Positions 24,650 through 33,161 of a stretch of 64,000 nucleotides of DNA are shown here, one piece after another. The stretch comes from Mycolicibacterium sp. MU0053. GTDB taxonomy: Bacteria > Actinomycetota > Actinomycetes > Mycobacteriales > Mycobacteriaceae. The position numbers and the translations under genes were made by a program. The stretch covers positions 2,976,001-3,040,000 of the forward strand of contig NZ_OY726397.1 of NCBI RefSeq assembly GCF_963378095.1. Direction: 5' to 3'. The notes under the pieces are model-generated. The model ran no database searches, had not been told where the DNA came from, and was given only the letters and a program-made list of their open reading frames with translations. How positions within the stretch are numbered: position 1 is the stretch's first letter; each line of letters starts with the position of its first letter.

Positions 24650-27352
24650 CTAGGTCCGAGCGAGTTCGGCGCGAAGGGCCGCCAGGGCGGCGTCGATGCC
24701 CGCGGGATTCTTTCCGGAGCCCTGCGCCAGATCGACCTTGCCGCCGCCGCGCCCGTCCACGGCCGAGGCCAGGGTCTGCACCAGATCGTTGGCGCGCAGC
24801 CCCAAGTCGACGGCGGCGGGGTTGGCGGCCACCACATACGGCACGGCCGCGTTCTCGCCCTCGGCGATCAGGGCCACCACGGCCGGATCCGTGCCCAGCG
24901 AGCCGCGAATGTCACCGACCAGCGATCGCAGGTCGGCGGCCGTCATGCCGGCGGACATCCGTTGCGCCACGAGCCGCACCTTACCCACCACCTCGGCGCC
25001 GGCGGCCGCATTGGCGGCGGCCGCGCGCGCGGTCGCCAGCCGCGTCCGTTCGATCTCCCGTTCGGCGACCTTGAGCCGGTCCACGAGTTGGGAGACGCGG
25101 GCCGGGACCTCGTCCGAGGGCACCTTCAACGACGACGCCAGGCCGGCGAGCAGGGCGCGTTCCTTGGCGAGGTGCTTGAACGAGTCCAGCCCGACGTAGG
25201 CCTCCACCCTGCGCACCCCGGAACCCACCGAGGATTCGCCGAGGATGGTCACCGGCCCGATCTGCGCCGAGTTGCGCACGTGGGTACCGCCGCACAGCTC
25301 CAGCGAGAACGGGCCACCGATCTCGACCACCCGGACCTCGTCCGGATAGGCCTCACCGAACAGCGCCATGGCGCCCATGCTCTTGGCCTTCTCGAGTTCG
25401 GTGTGGAAGGTGTGCACCTGGTAGTCGGCCTCGACGGCCTGGTTGGTGACGAGTTCGATCTCGCTGCGCTGCTCCTCGGTCAGGGCGCCCTGCCAGTTGA
25501 AGTCGAAGCGCAGATAGCCCGGCCGGTTCAGCGAGCCGGCCTGAACGGCGTTGGGGCCCAATACTTCCCGCAGCGCGGCGTGCACCATGTGGGTGCCGGA
25601 GTGCCCCTGGGTGGCACCGTGGCGCCAGCCCGGATCCACCGCGACGGTGACGGTGTCGCCTTCGACGAACTCCCCCGACTCGACGTTCACGCTGTGCACG
25701 AACAGGGTGCGGGCGATCTTCTGGACGTCGGTGACCGCGGCACGGGCGGTTCCGCCGTGCCCGGAGATGGTGCCGACGTCGGCGATCTGACCGCCGGACT
25801 CGGCGTACAGCGGGGTGCGATCGACCACGATCTCCACGCGGTGCCCGACCGCGGACTCGCCGTGTTCGCGCGGCTGGTGCGCGGCCACGGGAACCCGTTT
25901 GCCGTCCACGAAGATGCCGAGAATTCGTGCCTCGGAGGTCAGTTCGTCGAATCCGGTGAACTCGGTGGGGCCGGCATCGACCAGCTCCCGGTAGGCACTG
26001 AGGTCGGCGTGCGCATGCTTGCGCGCGGCCGCGTCGGCCTTGGCGCGGCGACGCTGCTCCGACATCAGCTCCCGGAAGCCGAGTTCGTCGACCGTCAGGC
26101 CCGCCTCGGCGGCCATCTCCAACGTCAGGTCGATCGGGAAGCCGTAGGTGTCGTGCAACGTGAAGGCGTCGGTACCGCTCAGTGTCGATTTCCCGGCCTT
26201 GCGGGTCGATTCCGCGGCATCGTCGAACAACCGCGATCCGGCCACCAGGGTCCGGTTGAACGCGGTCTCCTCGGCCACCGCGATCCGCTTGATGCGGTCG
26301 AAGTCGGCTGCCAGCTCCGGGTAGGACGGCGCCATCGCATCGCGCACGGTGACCATCAACTCGGCCATGATCGGGTCGTCGACACCGAGCAGTTTGGCGG
26401 CCCGGATGATGCGCCGCAGCAACCGCCGCAGCACGTAGCCGCGGCCCTCGTTGCCCGGGGTGACGCCGTCGCCGATGATGATCGCCGCGGTGCGGCTGTG
26501 ATCGGCGATGATCCGGTAGCGCACGTCGTCGGCGTGGTTGCCCTGCCCATAGCCGCGCGGGGCCCGGGCCGCGACCACATCGATGGCCGGGCGCACCAGA
26601 TCGGTTTCGTAGACGTTGTCCACACCCTGCAGCAGGCAGGCCACCCGCTCCACGCCCATGCCGGTGTCGATGTTCTTGCGCGGCAGCGGACCGAGGATCT
26701 CGTAGTCGTCCTTGCTGGTGCCCTCGCCGCGTTCGTTCTGCATGAAGACGAGATTCCAGATCTCGATGTAGCGGTCCTCGTTGGCCTCCGGGCCGCCCTC
26801 GATGCCGTAAGCGGGCCCCCGGTCGTAGTAGATCTCCGAGGACGGGCCGCACGGGCCGGGAATGCCCATCGACCAGTAGTTGTCGGCCATACCGCGGCGC
26901 TGGATCCGCTCGGCGGGCAGCCCGGCGATCTGCCGCCACAACTGGGCGGCCTCGTCGTCGTCGTAATAGACTGTCGCCCAGAGCTTTTCCGGATCGAGTC
27001 CGTAGCCCCCCGCGTCGACCGAATTGGTCAGCAGCGCCCAGGCCAACTCGATGGCGCCCTGCTTGAAATAGTCGCCGAACGAGAAGTTCCCGGCCATCTG
27101 GAAGAAGGTGTTGTGCCGGGTGGTGACGCCGACCTCGTCGATGTCGGGGGTACGAATGCACTTCTGGACACTGGCGGCCCGGTCATACGGCGGGGTGCGT
27201 TGGCCCAGGAAGAACGGGACGAATTGCACCATCCCGGCGTTGACGAACAGCAGATTGGGATCGTCGAGCAGGACCGAGGCGCTCGGCACCTCGGTGTGGC
27301 CCGCCTTCACGAAATGATCGAGGAACCGCTTCCTGATCTCGTGTGTCTGCAC
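24650..27352 (-). CDS. alaS: Alanyl-tRNA synthetase
   Basis: Charges tRNA-Ala and edits mischarged Ser/Gly. Full length at 900 residues. The class II catalytic domain is N-terminal ([57 protein letters not shown]); the editing domain has the zinc motif HSGTHMVHA and [13 protein letters not shown]; the C-terminal oligomerisation part ends with [17 protein letters not shown] start. The plus strand opposite carries a very long open frame that is only a GC-rich shadow. Confidence 0.98.
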   Translation of the reverse strand: MQTHEIRKRFLDHFVKAGHTEVPSASVLLDDPNLLFVNAGMVQFVPFFLGQRTPPYDRAASVQKCIRTPDIDEVGVTTRHNTFFQMAGNFSFGDYFKQGAIELAWALLTNSVDAGGYGLDPEKLWATVYYDDDEAAQLWRQIAGLPAERIQRRGMADNYWSMGIPGPCGPSSEIYYDRGPAYGIEGGPEANEDRYIEIWNLVFMQNERGEGTSKDDYEILGPLPRKNIDTGMGVERVACLLQGVDNVYETDLVRPAIDVVAARAPRGYGQGNHADDVRYRIIADHSRTAAIIIGDGVTPGNEGRGYVLRRLLRRIIRAAKLLGVDDPIMAELMVTVRDAMAPSYPELAADFDRIKRIAVAEETAFNRTLVAGSRLFDDAAESTRKAGKSTLSGTDAFTLHDTYGFPIDLTLEMAAEAGLTVDELGFRELMSEQRRRAKADAAARKHAHADLSAYRELVDAGPTEFTGFDELTSEARILGIFVDGKRVPVAAHQPREHGESAVGHRVEIVVDRTPLYAESGGQIADVGTISGHGGTARAAVTDVQKIARTLFVHSVNVESGEFVEGDTVTVAVDPGWRHGATQGHSGTHMVHAALREVLGPNAVQAGSLNRPGYLRFDFNWQGALTEEQRSEIELVTNQAVEADYQVHTFHTELEKAKSMGAMALFGEAYPDEVRVVEIGGPFSLELCGGTHVRNSAQIGPVTILGESSVGSGVRRVEAYVGLDSFKHLAKERALLAGLASSLKVPSDEVPARVSQLVDRLKVAEREIERTRLATARAAAANAAAGAEVVGKVRLVAQRMSAGMTAADLRSLVGDIRGSLGTDPAVVALIAEGENAAVPYVVAANPAAVDLGLRANDLVQTLASAVDGRGGGKVDLAQGSGKNPAGIDAALAALRAELART

Positions 27353-27442
27353 GTCGTTACTTCCCTGTTCGGCATGTGGTGTCCGCGCCCCCCGCGTGTC
27401 CGGTCACCTGAGTGGACCGTCCCACACTACCGGTCGGGCGGA

Positions 27443-27844
27443 TCAGCCAGCCACGAAGCTCAACCGCACCGATCGCAGCGGATTGTCCCTGTTCAGATCG
27501 ACCAGTACGACACTCTGCCAGGTGCCCAACAGCGGCCGGCCACCCTGCACCGGGATGGTGACCGACGGCGACACCAAACCGGGCAACACGTGGTCGGCCC
27601 CGTGGCCGGGCGATCCGTGCGCATGGCGGTAGCGGTCGTCGCGCGGCAGCAACCGCTCCAGGGCGTCCACCAGATCGTCGTCGGAACCCGCACCCGTCTC
27701 GATGATCGCCACGCCGGCCGTGGCATGCGGGACGAAGACGTTGCACAGCCCGTCACCGCGCCCGGCGCAGAAGCCGCGCACCTCGTCGGTGAGATCGGCG
27801 GTGCGACGGCGGGTGGTGTCGACTTCGAGTACATCGGTGTCCAT
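27443..27844 (-). CDS. YjbQ/UPF0047 family protein
   Basis: A 133-residue single-domain protein of the YjbQ family. Family histidines are visible in VFVPHATAGVAIIET and HAHGSPGHGADHVLPG, which form a possible metal site, followed by LGTWQSVVLVDLNRD. Some members show weak thiamine phosphate synthase activity in vitro, but the physiological role is not established. The start is ATG 27844. It lies 90 bp upstream of alaS on the same strand, as in other mycobacteria (Rv2556c). Confidence 0.9.
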   Translation of the reverse strand: MDTDVLEVDTTRRRTADLTDEVRGFCAGRGDGLCNVFVPHATAGVAIIETGAGSDDDLVDALERLLPRDDRYRHAHGSPGHGADHVLPGLVSPSVTIPVQGGRPLLGTWQSVVLVDLNRDNPLRSVRLSFVAG

Positions 27845-27937
27845 TCCTTCAGGGTAGGCAGGGTTTGTCCGGCCCGGTGGCGGGGTATTTCACCTCCCAC
27901 CAGCTCGTCCCACCCACTCACCGAACGAGGTAAGAAA

Positions 27938-28228
27938 ATGACCGTCACCGGAGTCATCACGGCAATCCTGATCGGCGCAGTCATCGGTGTGCTGGCCCGG
28001 CTGATACTGCCCGGCAAGCAGGCGATCGGAATGGTGCTGACCGTCGTGGTCGGTATTGTCTCGGCGCTCATCGGCACCTGGCTGGCCCAGGCCATGGGTA
28101 TCTCGACCAACACCGGCGGGGTCGACTGGCTCGAACTGCTGGTCCAGCTGGTCGTCGCGGTCATCGGCGTCGCCCTGGTCGCGGCGGTGATGGGGCGGCG
28201 GCAACGCTCGGGCCTGGCGCGGCGCTAG
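27938..28228 (+). CDS. GlsB/YeaQ/YmgE family small membrane protein
   Basis: A 96-residue protein with three hydrophobic helices (about 5-25, 31-53, 65-86) and the family signature [21 protein letters not shown]. Members are stress-associated membrane proteins of unknown mechanism, historically named transglycosylase-associated without firm proof. Starts at ATG 27938 with GAGG 8 nt upstream. It ends convergently with rarA, the two stop codons sharing CTAG at 28225-28228. Confidence 0.87.
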   Translation: MTVTGVITAILIGAVIGVLARLILPGKQAIGMVLTVVVGIVSALIGTWLAQAMGISTNTGGVDWLELLVQLVVAVIGVALVAAVMGRRQRSGLARR

Positions 28229-29586
28229 CGCCTCACCAGCCGGCGAATGATCGCCCGCAACCGCTCCACCCGGGCGCCGAGCTCACGCTCGGCGCCTCGG
28301 GGTGTGGGGCGATAGTAATCGGTGCCCACCAGCTCGTCTGGTGGATACTGCTGGGCCGCAACACCATCCGGCGCATCGTGGGAGTACTGGTAGCCCTGCG
28401 CGTTGCCCAGCGCCGCGGCCCCGGAGTAGTGGCCATCACGCAGATGCGGGGGCACCATCCCGGCCTTGCCGGCCTTGATGTCGCTCATCGCGGCGCCGAG
28501 CGCCGTGGTGACCGCGTTGGACTTGGGCGCGGTCGCCAGGTGCACGGTGGCGTGCGCCAACGTCAACTGCGCCTCGGGCATCCCGATCAGCTGGACGGTC
28601 TGGGCGGCCGCGACCGCCAGCGGCAGCGCGGTCGGGTCGGCCATCCCGATGTCCTCGCTGGCCAGGATCATCAGGCGGCGGGCGAGGAAGCGGGGGTCCT
28701 CCCCCGCGGTCAGCATCCGGGCCAGGTAGTGCAGTGCCGCGTCGACGTCGGAGCCGCGGACGGATTTGATGAAGGCGCTGACCACGTCGTAGTGCTGATC
28801 GCCGTCGCGGTCGTAGCGGACCGCGGCGCGGTCCAGGGACTGTTCCACCGTTTCCACCCCGACCGCGGCACCCGTCGACTCGACGGTCTCGGCTGCGACC
28901 TCCAGTGCGGTCAGGGCGCGGCGGGCGTCCCCGGCGGCCAACTGGACCAGCAGTTCCACCGCGTCGTCGTCGACCGCGACCTTGCCGGCCAGACCGCGCT
29001 CATCGTCGATGGCGCGGCGGATCACCGTTTCGATGCCCGCGGGGTCGAGCGGCTGCAACTGCAGGATCAGCGAGCGCGACAGCAGCGGCGCCACCACCGA
29101 GAACGACGGATTCTCGGTGGTCGCCGCGACCAGCAGCACGATCCGGTTCTCGACCGCGGCCAACAGCGCGTCCTGCTGGGTCTTGGAGAACCGGTGCACC
29201 TCGTCGATGAACAGCACGGTCTGTTCGCCGTAGGCGGCGGCCCGCCGGGCCACGTCGATGACGGCGCGCACCTCCTTGACCCCGGCCGACAGCGCCGAGA
29301 GCGCCTCGAATCGGCGGCCGGTGGCGCCGGAGATGAGCGAGGCCAGCGTGGTCTTGCCGGTGCCCGGGGGGCCGTAGAGGATCACCGAGGCCGCCCCGGA
29401 CCCGTCGACGAGCCGGCGCAGCGGCGAACCGGGCTTCAGCAGGTGATCCTGGCCGACCACCTCATCCAGGGTCGCCGGGCGCATCCGGACGGGCAGCGGC
29501 GCCGACGGTCCGCCCGCGGGGATGCCCGCGCCGGAGGCGGGCTCGCCCGGGGGGTCGGGTCGCACATCGAACAAACCGTCGGACAC
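28225..29586 (-). CDS. rarA: Replication-associated recombination protein A (MgsA/RarA AAA+ ATPase)
   Basis: AAA+ ATPase acting at stalled replication forks, related to clamp loaders and to eukaryotic WRNIP1. 453 residues: proline-rich N-terminus, Walker [16 protein letters not shown], Walker [20 protein letters not shown], sensor 1 [14 protein letters not shown], then the C-terminal tetramerisation domain with [23 protein letters not shown] split across conserved blocks and [20 protein letters not shown]. The start is ATG 29586. Divergent from the secreted protein gene. Confidence 0.95.
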   Translation of the reverse strand: MSDGLFDVRPDPPGEPASGAGIPAGGPSAPLPVRMRPATLDEVVGQDHLLKPGSPLRRLVDGSGAASVILYGPPGTGKTTLASLISGATGRRFEALSALSAGVKEVRAVIDVARRAAAYGEQTVLFIDEVHRFSKTQQDALLAAVENRIVLLVAATTENPSFSVVAPLLSRSLILQLQPLDPAGIETVIRRAIDDERGLAGKVAVDDDAVELLVQLAAGDARRALTALEVAAETVESTGAAVGVETVEQSLDRAAVRYDRDGDQHYDVVSAFIKSVRGSDVDAALHYLARMLTAGEDPRFLARRLMILASEDIGMADPTALPLAVAAAQTVQLIGMPEAQLTLAHATVHLATAPKSNAVTTALGAAMSDIKAGKAGMVPPHLRDGHYSGAAALGNAQGYQYSHDAPDGVAAQQYPPDELVGTDYYRPTPRGAERELGARVERLRAIIRRLVRR

Positions 29587-29704
29587 GTCTTAAGTGCTAC
29601 CACGATCAAGCGACATATCCGAGGCCGATTTGGCGCTGACCCGTGACCGGGCCCGACAGAAGGTGATAAACCTTGTTCACACAATTCGCCCGGAGGAGCA
29701 CGCT

Positions 29705-30292
29705 ATGAGGTTGCGACAGCGGATCGGCCTGACCGGCGCGGTCGCCGTGCTGGCCGCGATGGGGACCGCCGCGCCGGCGACGTCCGCACCGCCGGTGCCA
29801 CCGCCCGACGGCCAGTATGCCTACAGCCAGCCCGGGAAGGTCGACGCGGTCTGGAGCATGCAGTCGATCTGCGCCCAGGCCAGTGGCACCCGGGCCCAGC
29901 CCGACTACTCCGATCCGCACATCCAGACCCTGGGGTGCGTGCTCAACGTGACGGGTACGACCGACCGCCCGGCCAATCCCGAGGAACGGCTACTCAACCT
30001 CGCGGGCCGGGCGCGGCTGTCCAACGGCCTGTGGGCCTTCGAGTTCAACCCGCCCAACGGGCAGGTGTGCCCCGACGGGAGCACGGCTCGGCTGCAGCAG
30101 AAGTTCGAGTTCAGCGAGGTCACCCTGACCGGGACGCGGACCACGCTGTGGGGCGACGAGTGCGGCCGCCCGCCGGGGATGACCAAGGAGCCGTTCAGCC
30201 TGACGTTGATCGAGATCCTCGATCCGCCCGTCGTGGAGCGGTTCCCGATGGACTGCAACTATCTGGCGGGCCGGCCCAGCATCTGCTCATAG
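29705..30292 (+). CDS. Secreted six-cysteine protein, unknown function
   Basis: A 195-residue protein with a classical signal peptide (MRLRQRIGLTGAVAVLAAMG, cleavage likely after ATSA near 28). The mature part has exactly six cysteines (SICAQ, LGCV, QVCPD, DECGR, MDCNY, SICS), enough for three disulphides, and no recognisable enzyme motif. I do not recognise the family beyond a resemblance to mycobacterial exported proteins of similar size. Start at ATG 29705, with GGAGGAG 7 nt upstream; an upstream extension of the frame is not needed. Convergent with the DUF3097 gene, 15 bp apart. Confidence 0.8.
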   Translation: MRLRQRIGLTGAVAVLAAMGTAAPATSAPPVPPPDGQYAYSQPGKVDAVWSMQSICAQASGTRAQPDYSDPHIQTLGCVLNVTGTTDRPANPEERLLNLAGRARLSNGLWAFEFNPPNGQVCPDGSTARLQQKFEFSEVTLTGTRTTLWGDECGRPPGMTKEPFSLTLIEILDPPVVERFPMDCNYLAGRPSICS

Positions 30293-30307
30293 CGCCGGCG
30301 GCGGCGC

Positions 30308-31147
30308 TCAGGCCGGTGCCGTCACGAAGTCGATGAGTTCCTCCACGCGCCCGATCAGGGCCGGGTCGAGGTCGTTCCAATCGCGGACCCGCGACCGGAT
30401 GCGCTGCCAGGCGCGGGCGATGTCGGCCTGGCTCTGATGCGGCCAGCCCAGGGCGGCGCAGATGCCGCGCTTCCACTCCACGCTGCGGGGAATGGTCGGC
30501 CATTCGCGCAGACCGACCCGGGCCGGCTTCACGGCCTGCCAGATGTCGACATAGGGGTGACCGACCACCAGCGTGTGCGCCGCGCCGGGCCCGCGGGCCA
30601 CCGCGTCGGCGATGCGTTCTTCCTTGGACCCGGACACCAGGTGGTCGACCAGCACCCCGAGTCGGCGCCCGGGACCGGGCGCGAAGTCGGCCACGATCGC
30701 GGCGAGATCGTCGACGCCGCCCAGGTATTCGACCACCACACCCTCGACGCGCAGGTCGTCGCCCCACACCTGTTCGACGAGTTCGGCGTCGTGGCGGCCC
30801 TCCACGTAGATCCGGCTGCCCAACGCCACCTTGGCGCGCGCGCCGCGCACCGCGACCGATCCGGACGCGGTGCGCGCCGGTGCCGTTGGACCCGTCTTGC
30901 GCGGCGGCGTCAGGATCACCGGGGCCCCGTCGATCAGGTAGCCCGGGCCGACGGGGAAGCCACGGACCCGCCCGTGCCGGTCCTCGAGGTCCATCCGCCC
31001 GTATTCGACCCGGACCACCGCGCCGACGTACCCGGTGCCGGCGTCCTCGACCACCAACCCCACCTCCACCGGGCGTTCGGTGGCGCGCACCCGGGTGCGT
31101 CGATGCGGATCGCTGGCCAACACGTCTTTTCCGTAGCGGTCACTCAC
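30308..31147 (-). CDS. DUF3097 family protein
   Basis: A 279-residue actinobacterial protein with the DUF3097 layout: SDRYGKDVLASDPHRRTRV at the N-terminus, GLVVEDAGTGYVGAVVRVE, a central IYVEGRHDAELVEQVWGDDL that resembles a TOPRIM-like EGxxDxxLV motif, VLVDHLVSGSKEERI and HTLVVGHPYVDIWQAVKP. The TOPRIM resemblance suggests nucleic acid or phosphotransfer chemistry but is only inference. I prefer GTG 31147 with AGGA 9 nt upstream; a TTG at 31171 would add eight residues. Function unknown. Confidence 0.82.
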   Translation of the reverse strand: MSDRYGKDVLASDPHRRTRVRATERPVEVGLVVEDAGTGYVGAVVRVEYGRMDLEDRHGRVRGFPVGPGYLIDGAPVILTPPRKTGPTAPARTASGSVAVRGARAKVALGSRIYVEGRHDAELVEQVWGDDLRVEGVVVEYLGGVDDLAAIVADFAPGPGRRLGVLVDHLVSGSKEERIADAVARGPGAAHTLVVGHPYVDIWQAVKPARVGLREWPTIPRSVEWKRGICAALGWPHQSQADIARAWQRIRSRVRDWNDLDPALIGRVEELIDFVTAPA

Positions 31148-31207
31148 ACCGAGCGATCCTAGGGAGGGCAACCGCGTTTGTGCGGTTACGCCACTCCCGC
31201 GCGCTCC

Positions 31208-32272
31208 TCAGCCGCCGGCGGCCGCCAGCTTGGCCGGATTCGAGGTCACCTCGTCGATGACCTGGTGGATGAACCGCATCTTCTCCAGCACCACGGTCGG
31301 CAGCACGAAGGGGTACAGGTCGTCGTGGCCCATCGACCGGTTCACCATGTTCAGCGCCCACGTCAGCGGCAACCACATCCGGATGATCGAGTCGAAAGCG
31401 CTGGGCCCCAACGCCCGCCGATCGAACGTGGCCCCGGCCGGGACGAAGCCGAAGGCCGCCGCGGTGTCCAGGGTGTCGCGGATGTGCAGATAGTGGGCGA
31501 ACGTCTCGGCCCAGTCCTCGGCGGCGTGCATGGTGGCATACGACGAGACGTAGCTCTCCCGCCACCCCGCCGGGGCGCCGTTCTCGTAGTGCCGGTCCAG
31601 CGCGTCCTGATAGTCGGCGTCCGGGTCGCCGAACAAGTCGCGAAAGCGGGTCAGATACTGCGGGTCGGTCTCGATCAGTCGGTAGTAGTAGTAATGCCCG
31701 ATCTCGTGCCGGAAATGGCCCAACAGCGTCCGGTAGGGCTCATCCATCGAGACCCGCAGTTGCTCGCGGTGCACATCGTCGCCCTCGGCGAGATCCAGTG
31801 TGATCACCCCGTTCTCGTGGCCGGTGAACACCTTGCCGTGGGTACTGGACAGCAGGTCGAAGGCCAGGCCGTACTGCGGGTCGGTGAATCGGTCGACGAT
31901 GGGCAGCTTCAACTCGGCGAGTTCGACGATCAACCGCCGTTTGGCCGCCTCGGCCGCCGCGAACGACTTCAACGCGGGGTCGCCGTCGCTGGGCCGGGTG
32001 CGGGTCAACCGGCAGGACGCACACAGCTCACCCTGCTCCGGATCCCCCGGGGTCAGCTTCACCAGCCAATTGCATTCCGCCAGATGCATATTGGCGCACA
32101 GCCGGTATTCGCTGGAGTCCACCGCCCCGTCGTGCTCACTGTCGGGACCCGAGGTGATGACCAGCAGCACCGAATCCTGCAGCGAGAACCCCACGGCGCT
32201 GCCGCAGGCCAGGCACAGCGAGTTCTCGAAGGCCAGGTGCTGACCGCAATTCGGGCACAGGAAATCACGCAT
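31208..32272 (-). CDS. Zinc-ribbon metallopeptidase-like protein (Rv2568c type)
   Basis: 354 residues. The N-terminus is a zinc ribbon (Cys6, Cys9, Cys20, Cys23) followed by more cysteines (59, 67, 84, 87). Residues 189-193 are HEIGH within HFRHEIGHYYYYRL, a zincin-type HExxH motif, with glutamates in HAAEDWAETFAHYLHI (about 249-264) as candidate third ligands. This makes it a putative metallopeptidase. The start is ATG 32272, overlapping the transglutaminase stop by 8 bp. It is the last gene of the ATP-grasp/transglutaminase operon. Confidence 0.85.
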   Translation of the reverse strand: MRDFLCPNCGQHLAFENSLCLACGSAVGFSLQDSVLLVITSGPDSEHDGAVDSSEYRLCANMHLAECNWLVKLTPGDPEQGELCASCRLTRTRPSDGDPALKSFAAAEAAKRRLIVELAELKLPIVDRFTDPQYGLAFDLLSSTHGKVFTGHENGVITLDLAEGDDVHREQLRVSMDEPYRTLLGHFRHEIGHYYYYRLIETDPQYLTRFRDLFGDPDADYQDALDRHYENGAPAGWRESYVSSYATMHAAEDWAETFAHYLHIRDTLDTAAAFGFVPAGATFDRRALGPSAFDSIIRMWLPLTWALNMVNRSMGHDDLYPFVLPTVVLEKMRFIHQVIDEVTSNPAKLAAAGG

Positions 32273-33161
32273 GTCGTACTCCTTCGTCACACGGTACGAC
32301 GTCGACCGCCACGTCGATCTCGCTCTGCTCGGAATCGGTGTAAATAATGCCGCGCAACGGCGGGACGTCGGCATAGTCGCGGCCCCGGCCCACCAGGATG
32401 TAGCGCTCGTCGACGAGTTGGGCGTTGGTCGGGTCCAGGCCCAGCCACTGATCCTGCGGCGTCCACACCGCCGCCCAGGCGTGCGTTGCGTCGACACCCA
32501 CCATGCGTTCCCTTCCCGGCGGTGGATCGGTGGCCAAGTAACCCGAGACGTAGCTGGCCGCCAGCCCGTTGGCCCGCAGACATGCGATCGCCAGCCGCGC
32601 GAAGTCCTGACATACCCCTTCCCGGGCCGCCAAAACCTCCGCGACCCTGGTCGACACCGTGGTGGACCCGGAGCGGTAGGTGAAGTCGGCGTGGATGCGC
32701 CCGTTGAGATCGCTGAGCGCCTCGATCAGCGGGCGCCCCGGGGTGAAACTCGGTGCGGCGTAATCACGGACGGCGGCGGTGATCTCCGGGGGCTGCAGAT
32801 CGAGCGTGAATTCGACGGCCGGCACGCCGTCGGACCCGACGGGCCGGGCGATCTCCCACGGCGCCAGCGCCGATCCCGCGCGGTACAGGTCGGCGGGCCG
32901 CGGATCGACCTCGACCACCGAGGTGCCGGTGACCCGCAGCCGTCGGTGCCGATCGGTGATGTGAAAGTAGGTGCTGACATTGCCGTATCCATCGCGGCTC
33001 ACCGAGCGGTCCGACGGTTCGGGATCGATGTCCAGATCATGGCTGAGGCAGCGCTGCCACGGGGTGTCGCGCGGGGTCAGGAAGCCGCGGCCGTACGAAC
33101 TCGTGACGACCTCGGCGTAGCGGTACACCGTCTCGTGGGTGATGCGGTAGCGCCGGGTCAT
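32265..33161 (-). CDS. Transglutaminase-like cysteine protease/transferase
   Basis: 298 residues with an N-terminal beta-sandwich (bacterial transglutaminase-like N domain: RYRITHETVYRYAEVVTSSY) and a transglutaminase core. The triad is visible as Cys184 in EGVCQDFARLAIACLR, His227 in GVDATHAWAAVW and Asp243 in LGLDPTNAQLV. No signal peptide, so it acts in the cytoplasm. The ATG overlaps the upstream ATP-grasp stop by 4 bp. It may cut or form isopeptide bonds in a peptide made by that enzyme; the context suggests this but it is not shown. Confidence 0.9.
   Translation of the reverse strand: MTRRYRITHETVYRYAEVVTSSYGRGFLTPRDTPWQRCLSHDLDIDPEPSDRSVSRDGYGNVSTYFHITDRHRRLRVTGTSVVEVDPRPADLYRAGSALAPWEIARPVGSDGVPAVEFTLDLQPPEITAAVRDYAAPSFTPGRPLIEALSDLNGRIHADFTYRSGSTTVSTRVAEVLAAREGVCQDFARLAIACLRANGLAASYVSGYLATDPPPGRERMVGVDATHAWAAVWTPQDQWLGLDPTNAQLVDERYILVGRGRDYADVPPLRGIIYTDSEQSEIDVAVDVVPCDEGVRHA

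Noticed and set aside
24227..28228. A 1333-codon plus-strand frame opposite ruvX, alaS and yjbQ, ending in the YmgE-type gene
   Set aside because: Shadow of alaS; only its last 96 codons, from ATG 27938 with a good ribosome site, are a real gene.
28225..28228. Overlapping stop codons (CTAG) of rarA and the YmgE-type gene as a special signal
   Set aside because: CTAG overlaps are a simple outcome of tight convergent packing and need no further explanation.
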